From Chitinophagaceae bacterium (GTDB taxonomy: Bacteria > Bacteroidota > Bacteroidia > Chitinophagales > Chitinophagaceae), in assembly GCA_021323155.1 (NCBI GenBank), contig JAJTCI010000161.1, positions 1 through 5,829 of the forward strand: a stretch of 5,829 nt of DNA, given 5' to 3'. Below are positions 1 through 5,563 of this stretch, piece by piece (the stretch's first letter is position 1; each line of letters begins with the position of its first letter). A model generated the notes under the pieces. It was not told the DNA's origin, made no database searches, and saw only the letters and a list, made by a program, of their open reading frames with translations. The position numbers were made by a program, and so were the translations under genes.

Positions 1-419
1 ACGTGTCCTTCCCGGATATCATCAACGATGCCTTCAATCATATTCACTCGGTCTGCAAGAATCAGCGTTAACCAGTGTGTCCAGTTGCCTTCACTAAAAC
101 GGAAAGCATAACGACGCAGTTTACCACTTAAACCGGATGGCGGTACGCTTGTTCCAAAGACGGCCGAAACAGAAGGACGCTCATTTGAATGCAGCTTCTC
201 TACTGTCAATGGTTGCTGCGTCGGTCGTTCATAACTCAATCTTTTGTGGTCATCGCCATTCCAATGTTTCATCGGATAGTTGGGATGATCGTCGGGATTC
301 GCGTCAATCCCCCACCCTTTGATATGTGAATGGTCACGATCGATGTCGCCGGTTATCGTTCCTGTGGCTTCCTTATCGATCGCCCACTCCCCTGCTGTTT
401 GCTGTATTTTACTTTCCAT
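1..419 (-). CDS. Conserved-looking hypothetical protein, 3' end cut by the window edge
   Basis: An open minus-strand frame runs from an ATG at 419 to the window edge without a stop, giving 139 visible residues; the C terminus lies outside. The frame begins MESKIQQTAGEW. It has a hydrophilic N-terminal half rich in Asp, His, Asn and Trp (HIKGWGIDANPDDHPNYPM at residues 32-50, KHWNGDDHKR at 51-60). A more ordered segment follows, SGLSGKLRRYAFRFSE at residues 95-110, then HWLTLILADRVNMIEGIVDD at 115-134, which looks helical. There is no signal peptide and no recognised catalytic motif. The ATG lies 12 bp after the stop of the dehydrogenase gene, so the two are probably co-transcribed. The leader between them is A/T-rich with no Shine-Dalgarno, as is usual in Bacteroidota. 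I do not recognise a function. The frame is supported by the continuous opening, the protein-like composition and the tight spacing. The overlapping plus-strand frame at 137-322 is judged a shadow. Confidence 0.75.
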   Translation of the reverse strand, partial: MESKIQQTAGEWAIDKEATGTITGDIDRDHSHIKGWGIDANPDDHPNYPMKHWNGDDHKRLSYERPTQQPLTVEKLHSNERPSVSAVFGTSVPPSGLSGKLRRYAFRFSEGNWTHWLTLILADRVNMIEGIVDDIREGH

Positions 420-431
420 AATAATTTTAAT

Positions 432-1583
432 TTAGGCCGCCTTTGGCGGGATCATGATCGTTTTGATACAGTTGTCTCTCTTTGCTGAAAAAATATGATA
501 CCCTTCTGCCACTTCCTCGAGCGGGATCCGGTGCGTGATGATCTCCTTTGGATTCAAAATGCCATTCTTAACGTGTTCGATCAGCCTCGGCAATAAGCGT
601 TTTACAGAAGCCTGGTTCGCGCGAATCGTCAGTCCCTTATTCACTACGTTGCCTATCGGAATGAGGTTCGCGGTAGGGCCGTAGACTCCGACTATTGAAA
701 TAATGCCACCTTTCTTTACGCCATTGATCGCCCACTCCAGGGCAGTTGGTGAACCTGCCTGTACCAGTGTTTTCCTCCCGGTGATGGTATGGAATGCATT
801 ACCAGCCGCCTCGCAACCCACCGCGTCGATGCATACATCCGGACCAATGCCAGTCAGTTTCTTTAAGAACAATACAGGATCTTTCATTGACCTGAAATTA
901 TAGACTTCACATTGCGCGTAACTCTTTACAAACTCCAGGCGATACTCCAGTTCATCTATCACGATCACCCTGCCAGCGCCAAACAACCATGCGCATTTGG
1001 CTGCCATGATACCGATGGGTCCAGCGCCAAACACCACCACCGTGTCACCTTTTTTAATACCGGCCATCTCAGCCGCCTGGTAACCGGTAGGTACCACATC
1101 TGTTAATAATACCGCGTCATCCAGGTCCATCCATTCCGGGATAACTACCGGACCAACGTCAGCATAAGGCACACGAACATATTCGGCCTGCCCTCCATCA
1201 TAGCCTCCAGCCGTATGAGAATAGCCAAAGATGCCACCGACCGCAGTGGCCTCTGAGTTACTCTCGTGGCAGTTGCCGAAGAGATGTTGTGAGCAAAACG
1301 GACAAGTGCCGCATGCGATATTAAACGGCACGAGCACCCTGTCTCCAACTTTCAGGTTCTTTACATCATCACCTACTTGTTCTACTACTCCGGTAAATTC
1401 GTGCCCGAAGGTCATACCCACCCTTGTATCGGGAACAAGGCCATGATACAGGTGAAGGTCCGAGCCGCAAATACAAGTGCGTGTTACCTTCACGATCGCG
1501 TCCTGCGGATGTAGTATCTGCGGTTCCGGTTTGTCCTTATCCAATCGTACCCGGAAAGGACCACGATAATTCATTGCTAACAT
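432..1583 (-). CDS. Zinc-dependent alcohol dehydrogenase, FDH-like (medium-chain dehydrogenase/reductase)
   Basis: A full-length 383-residue medium-chain dehydrogenase that should oxidise an alcohol or aldehyde adduct with NAD+ in the cytoplasm. The catalytic zinc ligands are visible: Cys39 in CICGSD, His61 in the GHEFTG signature, and Asp162 in LLTDVVPTGY. This Cys-His-Asp set matches glutathione-independent formaldehyde dehydrogenases rather than the Cys-His-Cys set of classical ADH. The structural zinc lobe is complete (Cys91, Cys94, Cys97, Cys105). The Rossmann loop is GAGPIG at 186-191, and Asp210 at the end of the next strand favours NAD+ over NADP+. An ATG at 1583 gives MLAMNYRG; the ATG three codons later is an alternative start. 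No Shine-Dalgarno precedes either. The gene stops 12 bp before a hypothetical gene on the same strand and has about 500 bp of non-coding DNA upstream, where its promoter must lie. The exact substrate cannot be read from sequence: formaldehyde is possible, but many members of this subfamily have unknown substrates. Confidence 0.95.
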   Translation of the reverse strand: MLAMNYRGPFRVRLDKDKPEPQILHPQDAIVKVTRTCICGSDLHLYHGLVPDTRVGMTFGHEFTGVVEQVGDDVKNLKVGDRVLVPFNIACGTCPFCSQHLFGNCHESNSEATAVGGIFGYSHTAGGYDGGQAEYVRVPYADVGPVVIPEWMDLDDAVLLTDVVPTGYQAAEMAGIKKGDTVVVFGAGPIGIMAAKCAWLFGAGRVIVIDELEYRLEFVKSYAQCEVYNFRSMKDPVLFLKKLTGIGPDVCIDAVGCEAAGNAFHTITGRKTLVQAGSPTALEWAINGVKKGGIISIVGVYGPTANLIPIGNVVNKGLTIRANQASVKRLLPRLIEHVKNGILNPKEIITHRIPLEEVAEGYHIFSAKRDNCIKTIMIPPKAA

Positions 1584-2100
1584 AAGCGTCGCTTTATTTT
1601 GTTTACGTTACATGATCGACTACAAAAAGCCGTGAAAAATCACCTTAAATAATATGCCATTGACCTGTGCCGCTTTGATGAACAAACGCGAAGAAGCAGC
1701 ATCCTTAGTACGGCAGGCGCCAGGCCTAACCAAACCTTCTAGATCCAAAGGATGATGCTCAATCGTATAAGCCGCACTAGCCCATCCAGACCTTGAAAGT
1801 GTTAATAATGAACTGCAGCTAGTACTTGCCCGCGGAAAGAACGGCAACCCCGGAGCACATGCGTATAGAAGGGCCGGTTAAATGTTTTCCTGATCCCATA
1901 CAATGCGGGGTATGTTCGCAACAGCTGAGCCCTGGTTACACGTAGCGGCGATGGTAAGGACAACTATAAGCATATTATGATCATGGAAAATGAGGCCCCA
2001 ATTATTAAGATCCCGCTAGAAAGACCGGTACTGGCCGGTAATTAAAGCCAGTTCTCGCAATCCACTGTCCGTGGCACAACGGTTGTGGCATTTAGCGTCA
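1584..2100. other. Intergenic region between divergent genes, with no intact gene recognised
   Basis: These 517 bases separate the minus-strand dehydrogenase start from the plus-strand response regulator start, so promoters for both should be here. I searched by eye for the Bacteroidota promoter pattern (TTG, spacer, TAnnTTTG) on both strands and found no convincing match. No tRNA, rRNA, rho-independent terminator, transposon end or CRISPR repeat is apparent. The notable content is a broken plus-strand frame at about 1654-1881 and a 22-codon open frame at 1977-2045 (MIMENEAPII...). A weak inverted repeat, ACCGG with CCGGT, lies at about 2023-2039, inside a weaker AATTA/TAATT pair. None of these is strong enough for a functional call. 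Confidence 0.6.
1654..1881 (+). pseudogene. Possible decayed small gene, one frame with two internal stops
   Basis: In one constant plus-strand frame the sequence reads from an ATG at 1654 (second ATG at 1678) through MNKREEAASLVRQAPGLTKP to a TGA at 1753-1755. It passes a TAA at 1768-1770, then resumes as AALAHPDLESVNN, LQLVLARGKNG and NPGAHAYRRAG, before a final TAA at 1879-1881. Both halves have a plausible amphipathic, helix-like composition, and they lie in the same frame without any shift. This is what a small gene of about 75 codons with two nonsense changes would look like. I do not recognise the family. The alternative is chance: each open half is under 40 codons, which is common in random DNA. 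A 75-codon minus-strand frame covers the same bases but is rich in Ser and Arg and looks less like protein. Confidence 0.25.
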
Positions 2101-2520
2101 ATGGCCAAGCAAGGACCGATAATAATTGTTGATGATGACAGGGACGACTGGGAACTGATGGAGGTCGCGTTTGAAGAATTGAACATTCCCAACCAGATGC
2201 GGTGTTTTGAGAATGGCCAGAAAGCGTTACACTACCTGAAGACAACAGCGGAGCAGCCATTCATTATTCTTTCTGACATCAATATGCCACAGATGGGCGG
2301 ATTGGAGTTACGGCAGGCCATACAGGCCGACCCTGAGCTAAGGCGCAAGAGTATTCCCTTTGTATTCCTCACCACCACAGCCGGCGAGTATGCCATCGAG
2401 CAGGCTTATGAAATGAATGTGCAGGGATTCTTTGTGAAAGGGCAGACGCTTGGGCAGATACGAGCGCTGATTGGAGAAATTTTTGTTTACTGGCAACAAT
2501 GCCGCCACCCGAATAGTTAG
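2101..2520 (+). CDS. Single-domain response regulator (CheY/Rcp1-like receiver)
   Basis: A 139-residue stand-alone receiver domain that accepts a phosphoryl group from a histidine kinase and signals through protein contacts; there is no DNA-binding domain. The key residues are present: acidic pocket Asp11-Asp13 in IIIVDDDRDD, phospho-acceptor Asp59 in LSDINMP, Thr91 in FLTTTA and Lys113 in FFVKGQ. The length and the ending CRHPNS fit the Rcp1-like regulators that are common in Bacteroidota and usually partner PAS-type histidine kinases. I chose the ATG at 2101 (MAKQGPIIIV). A GTG at 2071 would add ten residues (start of MAQRLWHLAS) that do not belong to the receiver fold. It lies on the opposite strand to the signalling operon and converges on the other response regulator, with 15 bp between their stops. 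Its partner kinase may be the one encoded at 2952-4556, but the opposite orientation means this is only inferred. Confidence 0.95.
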   Translation: MAKQGPIIIVDDDRDDWELMEVAFEELNIPNQMRCFENGQKALHYLKTTAEQPFIILSDINMPQMGGLELRQAIQADPELRRKSIPFVFLTTTAGEYAIEQAYEMNVQGFFVKGQTLGQIRALIGEIFVYWQQCRHPNS

Positions 2521-2535
2521 CAGTGGCGCCGGAGG

Positions 2536-2955
2536 TCAGAGCGCCCCGGGTGCGCCTGCCGCGATTGCGAGAAACTCTCCCGCGATCTCGATACTTTCCG
2601 AAAAGCTCAGCGGTTTGGTAAAATAGGCGTGAGCGCCGAGCTTCATGCAGTTTTCCTTCTCGATGAGATTGATGGAGGTGGAGTAGATAATGATCGGTAT
2701 ACGATTGAACCGTTCATCGGCTTTTACCCTACGTAGCAACTCAACTCCACCCATTTTTGGCATGTTGAGATCGAAGACCAGCAACGATATTTCCGTGTTG
2801 GTCGCTGCCAGTTCTTCCAGGAAGCTAAGGCACTCGACTCCATTGCGCCGGAAATAAAGTACCTGAGCGGGCGCGATACTTGCGATGCCATCGGAGATGA
2901 TAAGGTGATCTTCCTGGTCATCGTCTATAATGATAATGGGTGCGGAATGATTCAT
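2536..2955 (-). CDS. Single-domain response regulator, last gene of the Rsb/histidine-kinase operon
   Basis: A 139-residue stand-alone receiver. The acidic pocket is Asp11-Asp13 in IIIIDDDQED, the phospho-acceptor is Asp62 in VFDLNMPKMGG, the conserved hydroxyl position is in YSTS (Ser92/Thr93), and Lys114 sits in the FTKP motif followed by the cis-proline. All residues needed for phosphorylation are present. The C-terminal tail (AIAAGAPGAL) is short and carries no output domain, so the protein must act by binding a partner or by passing phosphate on. Its ATG overlaps the stop of the upstream histidine-kinase gene in an ATGA arrangement (2952-2955). This marks translational coupling and makes that kinase the likely cognate partner. 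No Shine-Dalgarno is visible. It shares fold and motifs with the plus-strand receiver next door, but the two differ too much along their length to be a recent duplication. Confidence 0.95.
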   Translation of the reverse strand: MNHSAPIIIIDDDQEDHLIISDGIASIAPAQVLYFRRNGVECLSFLEELAATNTEISLLVFDLNMPKMGGVELLRRVKADERFNRIPIIIYSTSINLIEKENCMKLGAHAYFTKPLSFSESIEIAGEFLAIAAGAPGAL

Positions 2956-4556
2956 TGGGCTGCCTGGCTTTTTGGAAGATTGATAATGAAAATTGCACCA
3001 CCCCCCGGTTTGCTTTCGGCCTTAATCCTCCCGCTATGCATTAAAACAATCTTGTAACATATGGCGAGGCCAATACCGGTACCTTCATATTTCTCCCTGG
3101 TATGCAGGCGTTGGAATATGCCGAATATCCGCGTACTGAATTCCGGTTCAAAACCAATCCCGTTGTCCTCGAAAGTGATGCAGATCTCATCGTCGTTAGT
3201 TGTGCAGACCACATTGAGAACGGGGGGGACATCATCTTTCGAATATTTCAAAGCGTTGGACAAGAGGTTCTCAAATAATCGTTGCATCATCGGTTCGTCC
3301 GCTTCAATCACCGGCAAGCCGGAATGCGTGATGACCGCTTTCTTTTCCTTTATTAAGAGCCCGTAGGTTGAAATTGCCTTTTCCAGTCCCCGGGCAAGGT
3401 CAACAGATTTTACGTTAAGCAGTTTTCGATCCACCTGGGAGAAGGCGAGCAGGTCACTGACCATGCTGCGCATCCTGCTGCCGGCATTGATCATATTCTG
3501 CAGATAGGCCGCGCTCTTGGGCTCCATCCCCGGGCCATGGAGGTCTTTGATGTAATCGCTATAAAAGATAATTTTCCGTAAGGGCTCCTGTAAATCGTGA
3601 CTCGCTATGTAAGCAAATTGCTGTAATTCTTCATTACTCCTGTTAAGTTCACTGATATTATCCTTCAGGCGGAGCTGGATGCTTTTGAGTTCTTCATTGT
3701 CGCGCAGCGTCTGTTCGAATAACTTCCTCGCGTTGATATCGATGAGAAAACCAAACCATTTGTTGGTGTTGTTCTCCTGGGTTACGGGGTGTATGGACAC
3801 CATGTGCCATACGAATTCGCCATCCCTGTTCCGGATACGCCACTCCGCTGTGATCGGTTGGCGTTTACTAATATTCTCCCTGATCGATTTACTGTTGGGG
3901 CGGTCATCGTCGTGAACAAGTATCCAGTTGTTCCGATTATTGAGTTCCTCGGATGTGCGTCCTAGAAAATTACGCATCCACCTATTGATGTAGTTGATAT
4001 TACCTTCCTCGTTCAGGGAAAACATCATCAGCGGAAGTGTGTCGGTCAGTTCCCGGTAATGCTGTTCGCTTTCGCTGAATTTCAGTGCCATCTCCTGCAA
4101 CTGTTCATTCTTTCTTTTAATTTCATCGTATGGTGACAGAGGTGGTTCATTCCGGAACACCGAACGCCATTCGTCCAGCTTCCTGGCATCGATGGCAGAA
4201 ACCGGGCCGATGTGATAAGACAATTCGATGGAAGACTCACTGTGCTGGGTGAGCACATTGAGTTTCCGCAAAATATGCTTCGTATATTCCAGACCTTTCT
4301 TATACCTGGGGGTATTAATGTTATCGTCCTTTATACAGGCTACTATCGATCTTTTTTTGTCTTCGGATATTCCAAGTGTAAGGCAGCCATTCTTACCGTG
4401 TTCTATGGCATTACGCGACACTTCGGAAACTGCTGTAGCAAATGTGGTCTGGGCGGCCAATGACAGCCCGACAATCTCTGCCAGCTTCATTGATCTTTTA
4501 TGCGCAAGGACAAGATCCATCTCATTTTCCAGGGTGACTTTCGCAAGGTTGTGCAT
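2952..4556 (-). CDS. Soluble PAS sensor histidine kinase with an N-terminal RsbT-like domain
   Basis: A 534-residue cytoplasmic protein with no membrane segment. Domains in order: an RsbT/RsbW-like GHKL domain at about 5-115; a coiled coil near 143-165; a PAS_3-type fold at about 165-282 (EWRIRNRDGEFVW at 238-250); a second coiled coil at 283-312; HisKA with phospho-acceptor His320 in ASHDLQEP; and a HATPase with N-box Asn430/Asn434 (FENLLSNALKYS), G1 DNGIG at 464-468 and G2 GTGIGL at 492-497. The kinase part is intact. The N-terminal domain keeps an N-box-like EVSRNAIEHG (Asn49), but where DxGPG is expected it reads DDNIN (77-81), and no GLGLG loop follows, so ATP binding there is doubtful. 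I chose the ATG at 4556, 2 nt after the upstream stop. A TTG at 4562 would add two residues and overlap that stop, but is less likely. The stop overlaps the start of the response-regulator gene. Inferred role: an Rsb signal is received by the N-terminal domain and relayed to that regulator. Confidence 0.93.
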   Translation of the reverse strand: MHNLAKVTLENEMDLVLAHKRSMKLAEIVGLSLAAQTTFATAVSEVSRNAIEHGKNGCLTLGISEDKKRSIVACIKDDNINTPRYKKGLEYTKHILRKLNVLTQHSESSIELSYHIGPVSAIDARKLDEWRSVFRNEPPLSPYDEIKRKNEQLQEMALKFSESEQHYRELTDTLPLMMFSLNEEGNINYINRWMRNFLGRTSEELNNRNNWILVHDDDRPNSKSIRENISKRQPITAEWRIRNRDGEFVWHMVSIHPVTQENNTNKWFGFLIDINARKLFEQTLRDNEELKSIQLRLKDNISELNRSNEELQQFAYIASHDLQEPLRKIIFYSDYIKDLHGPGMEPKSAAYLQNMINAGSRMRSMVSDLLAFSQVDRKLLNVKSVDLARGLEKAISTYGLLIKEKKAVITHSGLPVIEADEPMMQRLFENLLSNALKYSKDDVPPVLNVVCTTNDDEICITFEDNGIGFEPEFSTRIFGIFQRLHTREKYEGTGIGLAICYKIVLMHSGRIKAESKPGGGAIFIINLPKSQAAQ

Positions 4557-4558
4557 GA

Positions 4559-5563
4559 TCAATGGTTTATTCTTACAATGACAATGGACATATCGTCGGT
4601 ATTCCTGGCAAAGTCTTTAAACAGCACCGCGGCAACGATCGACAGGTCATACTTAAGGATGCCCGGATATTTCCACAGATCCCATTTGGTACGGATGCCA
4701 TCGCTGCACATGATGAGTAACTGTATTTCGTCCGCCACCACTTCATGATCTTTCAGGCTGGTGGGGATGTTATAACCGATGATACCGTTGTAACTCATCA
4801 AGGTCCGTTGCTCGATGCCGTTGATGAACCTTATGGAAATGTTGCCGACACCACAAACGTTCCACCCGGAGCGTTTCTCCTGGTAGTTGGCCACTGCGCC
4901 TACCAATCCCCGTGTCTTTTTTACGTGGAGGTGAAGGTTTCTTATCGTCTCAGCGGCACTTGTTTCCTTGCAAGTCAGGAACGCATCAGTCGCCGCGTGC
5001 ACTGCGATCGCGGCTTCCTTACCGTGACCCAGCCCGTCTCCCAGGAAGAACCGGGCGCCTCCCTTATCACTAACACAGCAAAATGCGTCACCGCATTCCG
5101 TTTCACCCGCTTTGGCTACTACGAGGGATCGAACCTCCATGGGCTTTTTTTGCATTGGTAACGGTGTGCTGAAGACCCGGCAAAGGAGGATGGTTCCCCA
5201 CTCCTTCTGTGTGTAAACCTGGAATACGTCGGAGAGGCGTTGAATCGCGCCCAGTCCCTGGCCAAGTGTATTGGTAGTAGACACTCCATCCGCCATCATT
5301 TTATTCAGCTCGGCGATGCCTGCCCCATTATCGATGGCGATCAGTTCAATTCCTTCTGTTTCCGCTTGCGTAATACGCTTCACCAGGAGATTGCCGCCCC
5401 CGCCATGCTTCACGAGATTGGTGACAATCTCCGCGACGATGATATCTACTTCACCTACTTTGGTTTCGCTGAACCCTGCTTCAACTGCAATTGTCCGGAT
5501 ATCTTTTTTTAATAGCGCGAAATAGCTCCTGTCTGCCACAGTAAAACACAGGTGTTTACCCAT
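4559..5563 (-). CDS. RsbT/RsbW-like ATPase fused to an RsbX/SpoIIE-like PP2C phosphatase
   Basis: A 334-residue two-domain protein. Residues 1-135 form a GHKL ATPase of the anti-sigma/switch-kinase type, with N-box EIVTNLVKHG (Asn49), G1 DNGAGI at 78-83 and G2 GQGLG at 101-105, all intact. Residues 145-334 form a SpoIIE-type PP2C domain of RsbX style. Its acidic metal ligands are present: Asp159 in ECGDAF, Asp176 in GDGLGHG, Asp288 in CSDGI and Asp324 in NTDDMS. In Bacillus, RsbX dephosphorylates the stressosome proteins RsbS and RsbR and resets the system; this protein probably does the same, with the ATPase half for docking or regulation. RsbX itself is only about 200 residues and lacks the ATPase half. 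The ATG start overlaps the end of the RsbT gene by 8 nt (5556-5563), and the stop lies 2 nt before the histidine-kinase ATG. Annotation pipelines would probably call it an ATP-binding SpoIIE-family phosphatase. Confidence 0.92.
   Translation of the reverse strand: MGKHLCFTVADRSYFALLKKDIRTIAVEAGFSETKVGEVDIIVAEIVTNLVKHGGGGNLLVKRITQAETEGIELIAIDNGAGIAELNKMMADGVSTTNTLGQGLGAIQRLSDVFQVYTQKEWGTILLCRVFSTPLPMQKKPMEVRSLVVAKAGETECGDAFCCVSDKGGARFFLGDGLGHGKEAAIAVHAATDAFLTCKETSAAETIRNLHLHVKKTRGLVGAVANYQEKRSGWNVCGVGNISIRFINGIEQRTLMSYNGIIGYNIPTSLKDHEVVADEIQLLIMCSDGIRTKWDLWKYPGILKYDLSIVAAVLFKDFARNTDDMSIVIVRINH

Noticed and set aside
137..322. 61-codon plus-strand frame at the left edge
   Set aside because: It lies antisense to the hypothetical gene at 1-419, which has better spacing to its neighbour and a longer continuous opening.
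1620..1847. 75-codon minus-strand frame upstream of the dehydrogenase
   Set aside because: Its composition is rich in Ser, Arg and Pro with no recognisable motif, and it covers the opposite strand of a more protein-like frame. It would also sit 36 bp from the dehydrogenase start, leaving little room for a promoter, though this alone is not decisive.
1860..1960. Possible structured RNA or group II intron fragment in the intergenic region
   Set aside because: The GC-rich patches do not match the domain V pattern of group II introns, nor tmRNA, SRP RNA or RNase P signatures that I could recall, and no long complementary stems were found by eye.
2071..2100. GTG start adding ten residues to the plus-strand response regulator
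   Set aside because: The extra residues (MAQRLWHLAS) lie before the first receiver strand and do not fit the family, whose members start just before the IIIVDDD strand. The ATG at 2101 fits.
2042..2260. 72-codon minus-strand frame over the response regulator start
   Set aside because: It is antisense to a clear receiver gene, is rich in Ser, Thr and Pro, and has no motif. It is a shadow of the real gene.
2525..2545. GGCGC...GCGCC inverted repeat between the convergent response regulators as a bidirectional terminator
   Set aside because: The stem is only 5 bp with an 11-nt loop and no T tract on either side, and it reaches into the end of the minus-strand gene. The signal is too weak to call.
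4212..5525. Several plus-strand frames of 80-138 codons opposite the kinase and phosphatase genes
   Set aside because: They are antisense to genes with complete, ordered domain motifs, and none shows a recognisable family. They arise from codon bias on the coding strand.
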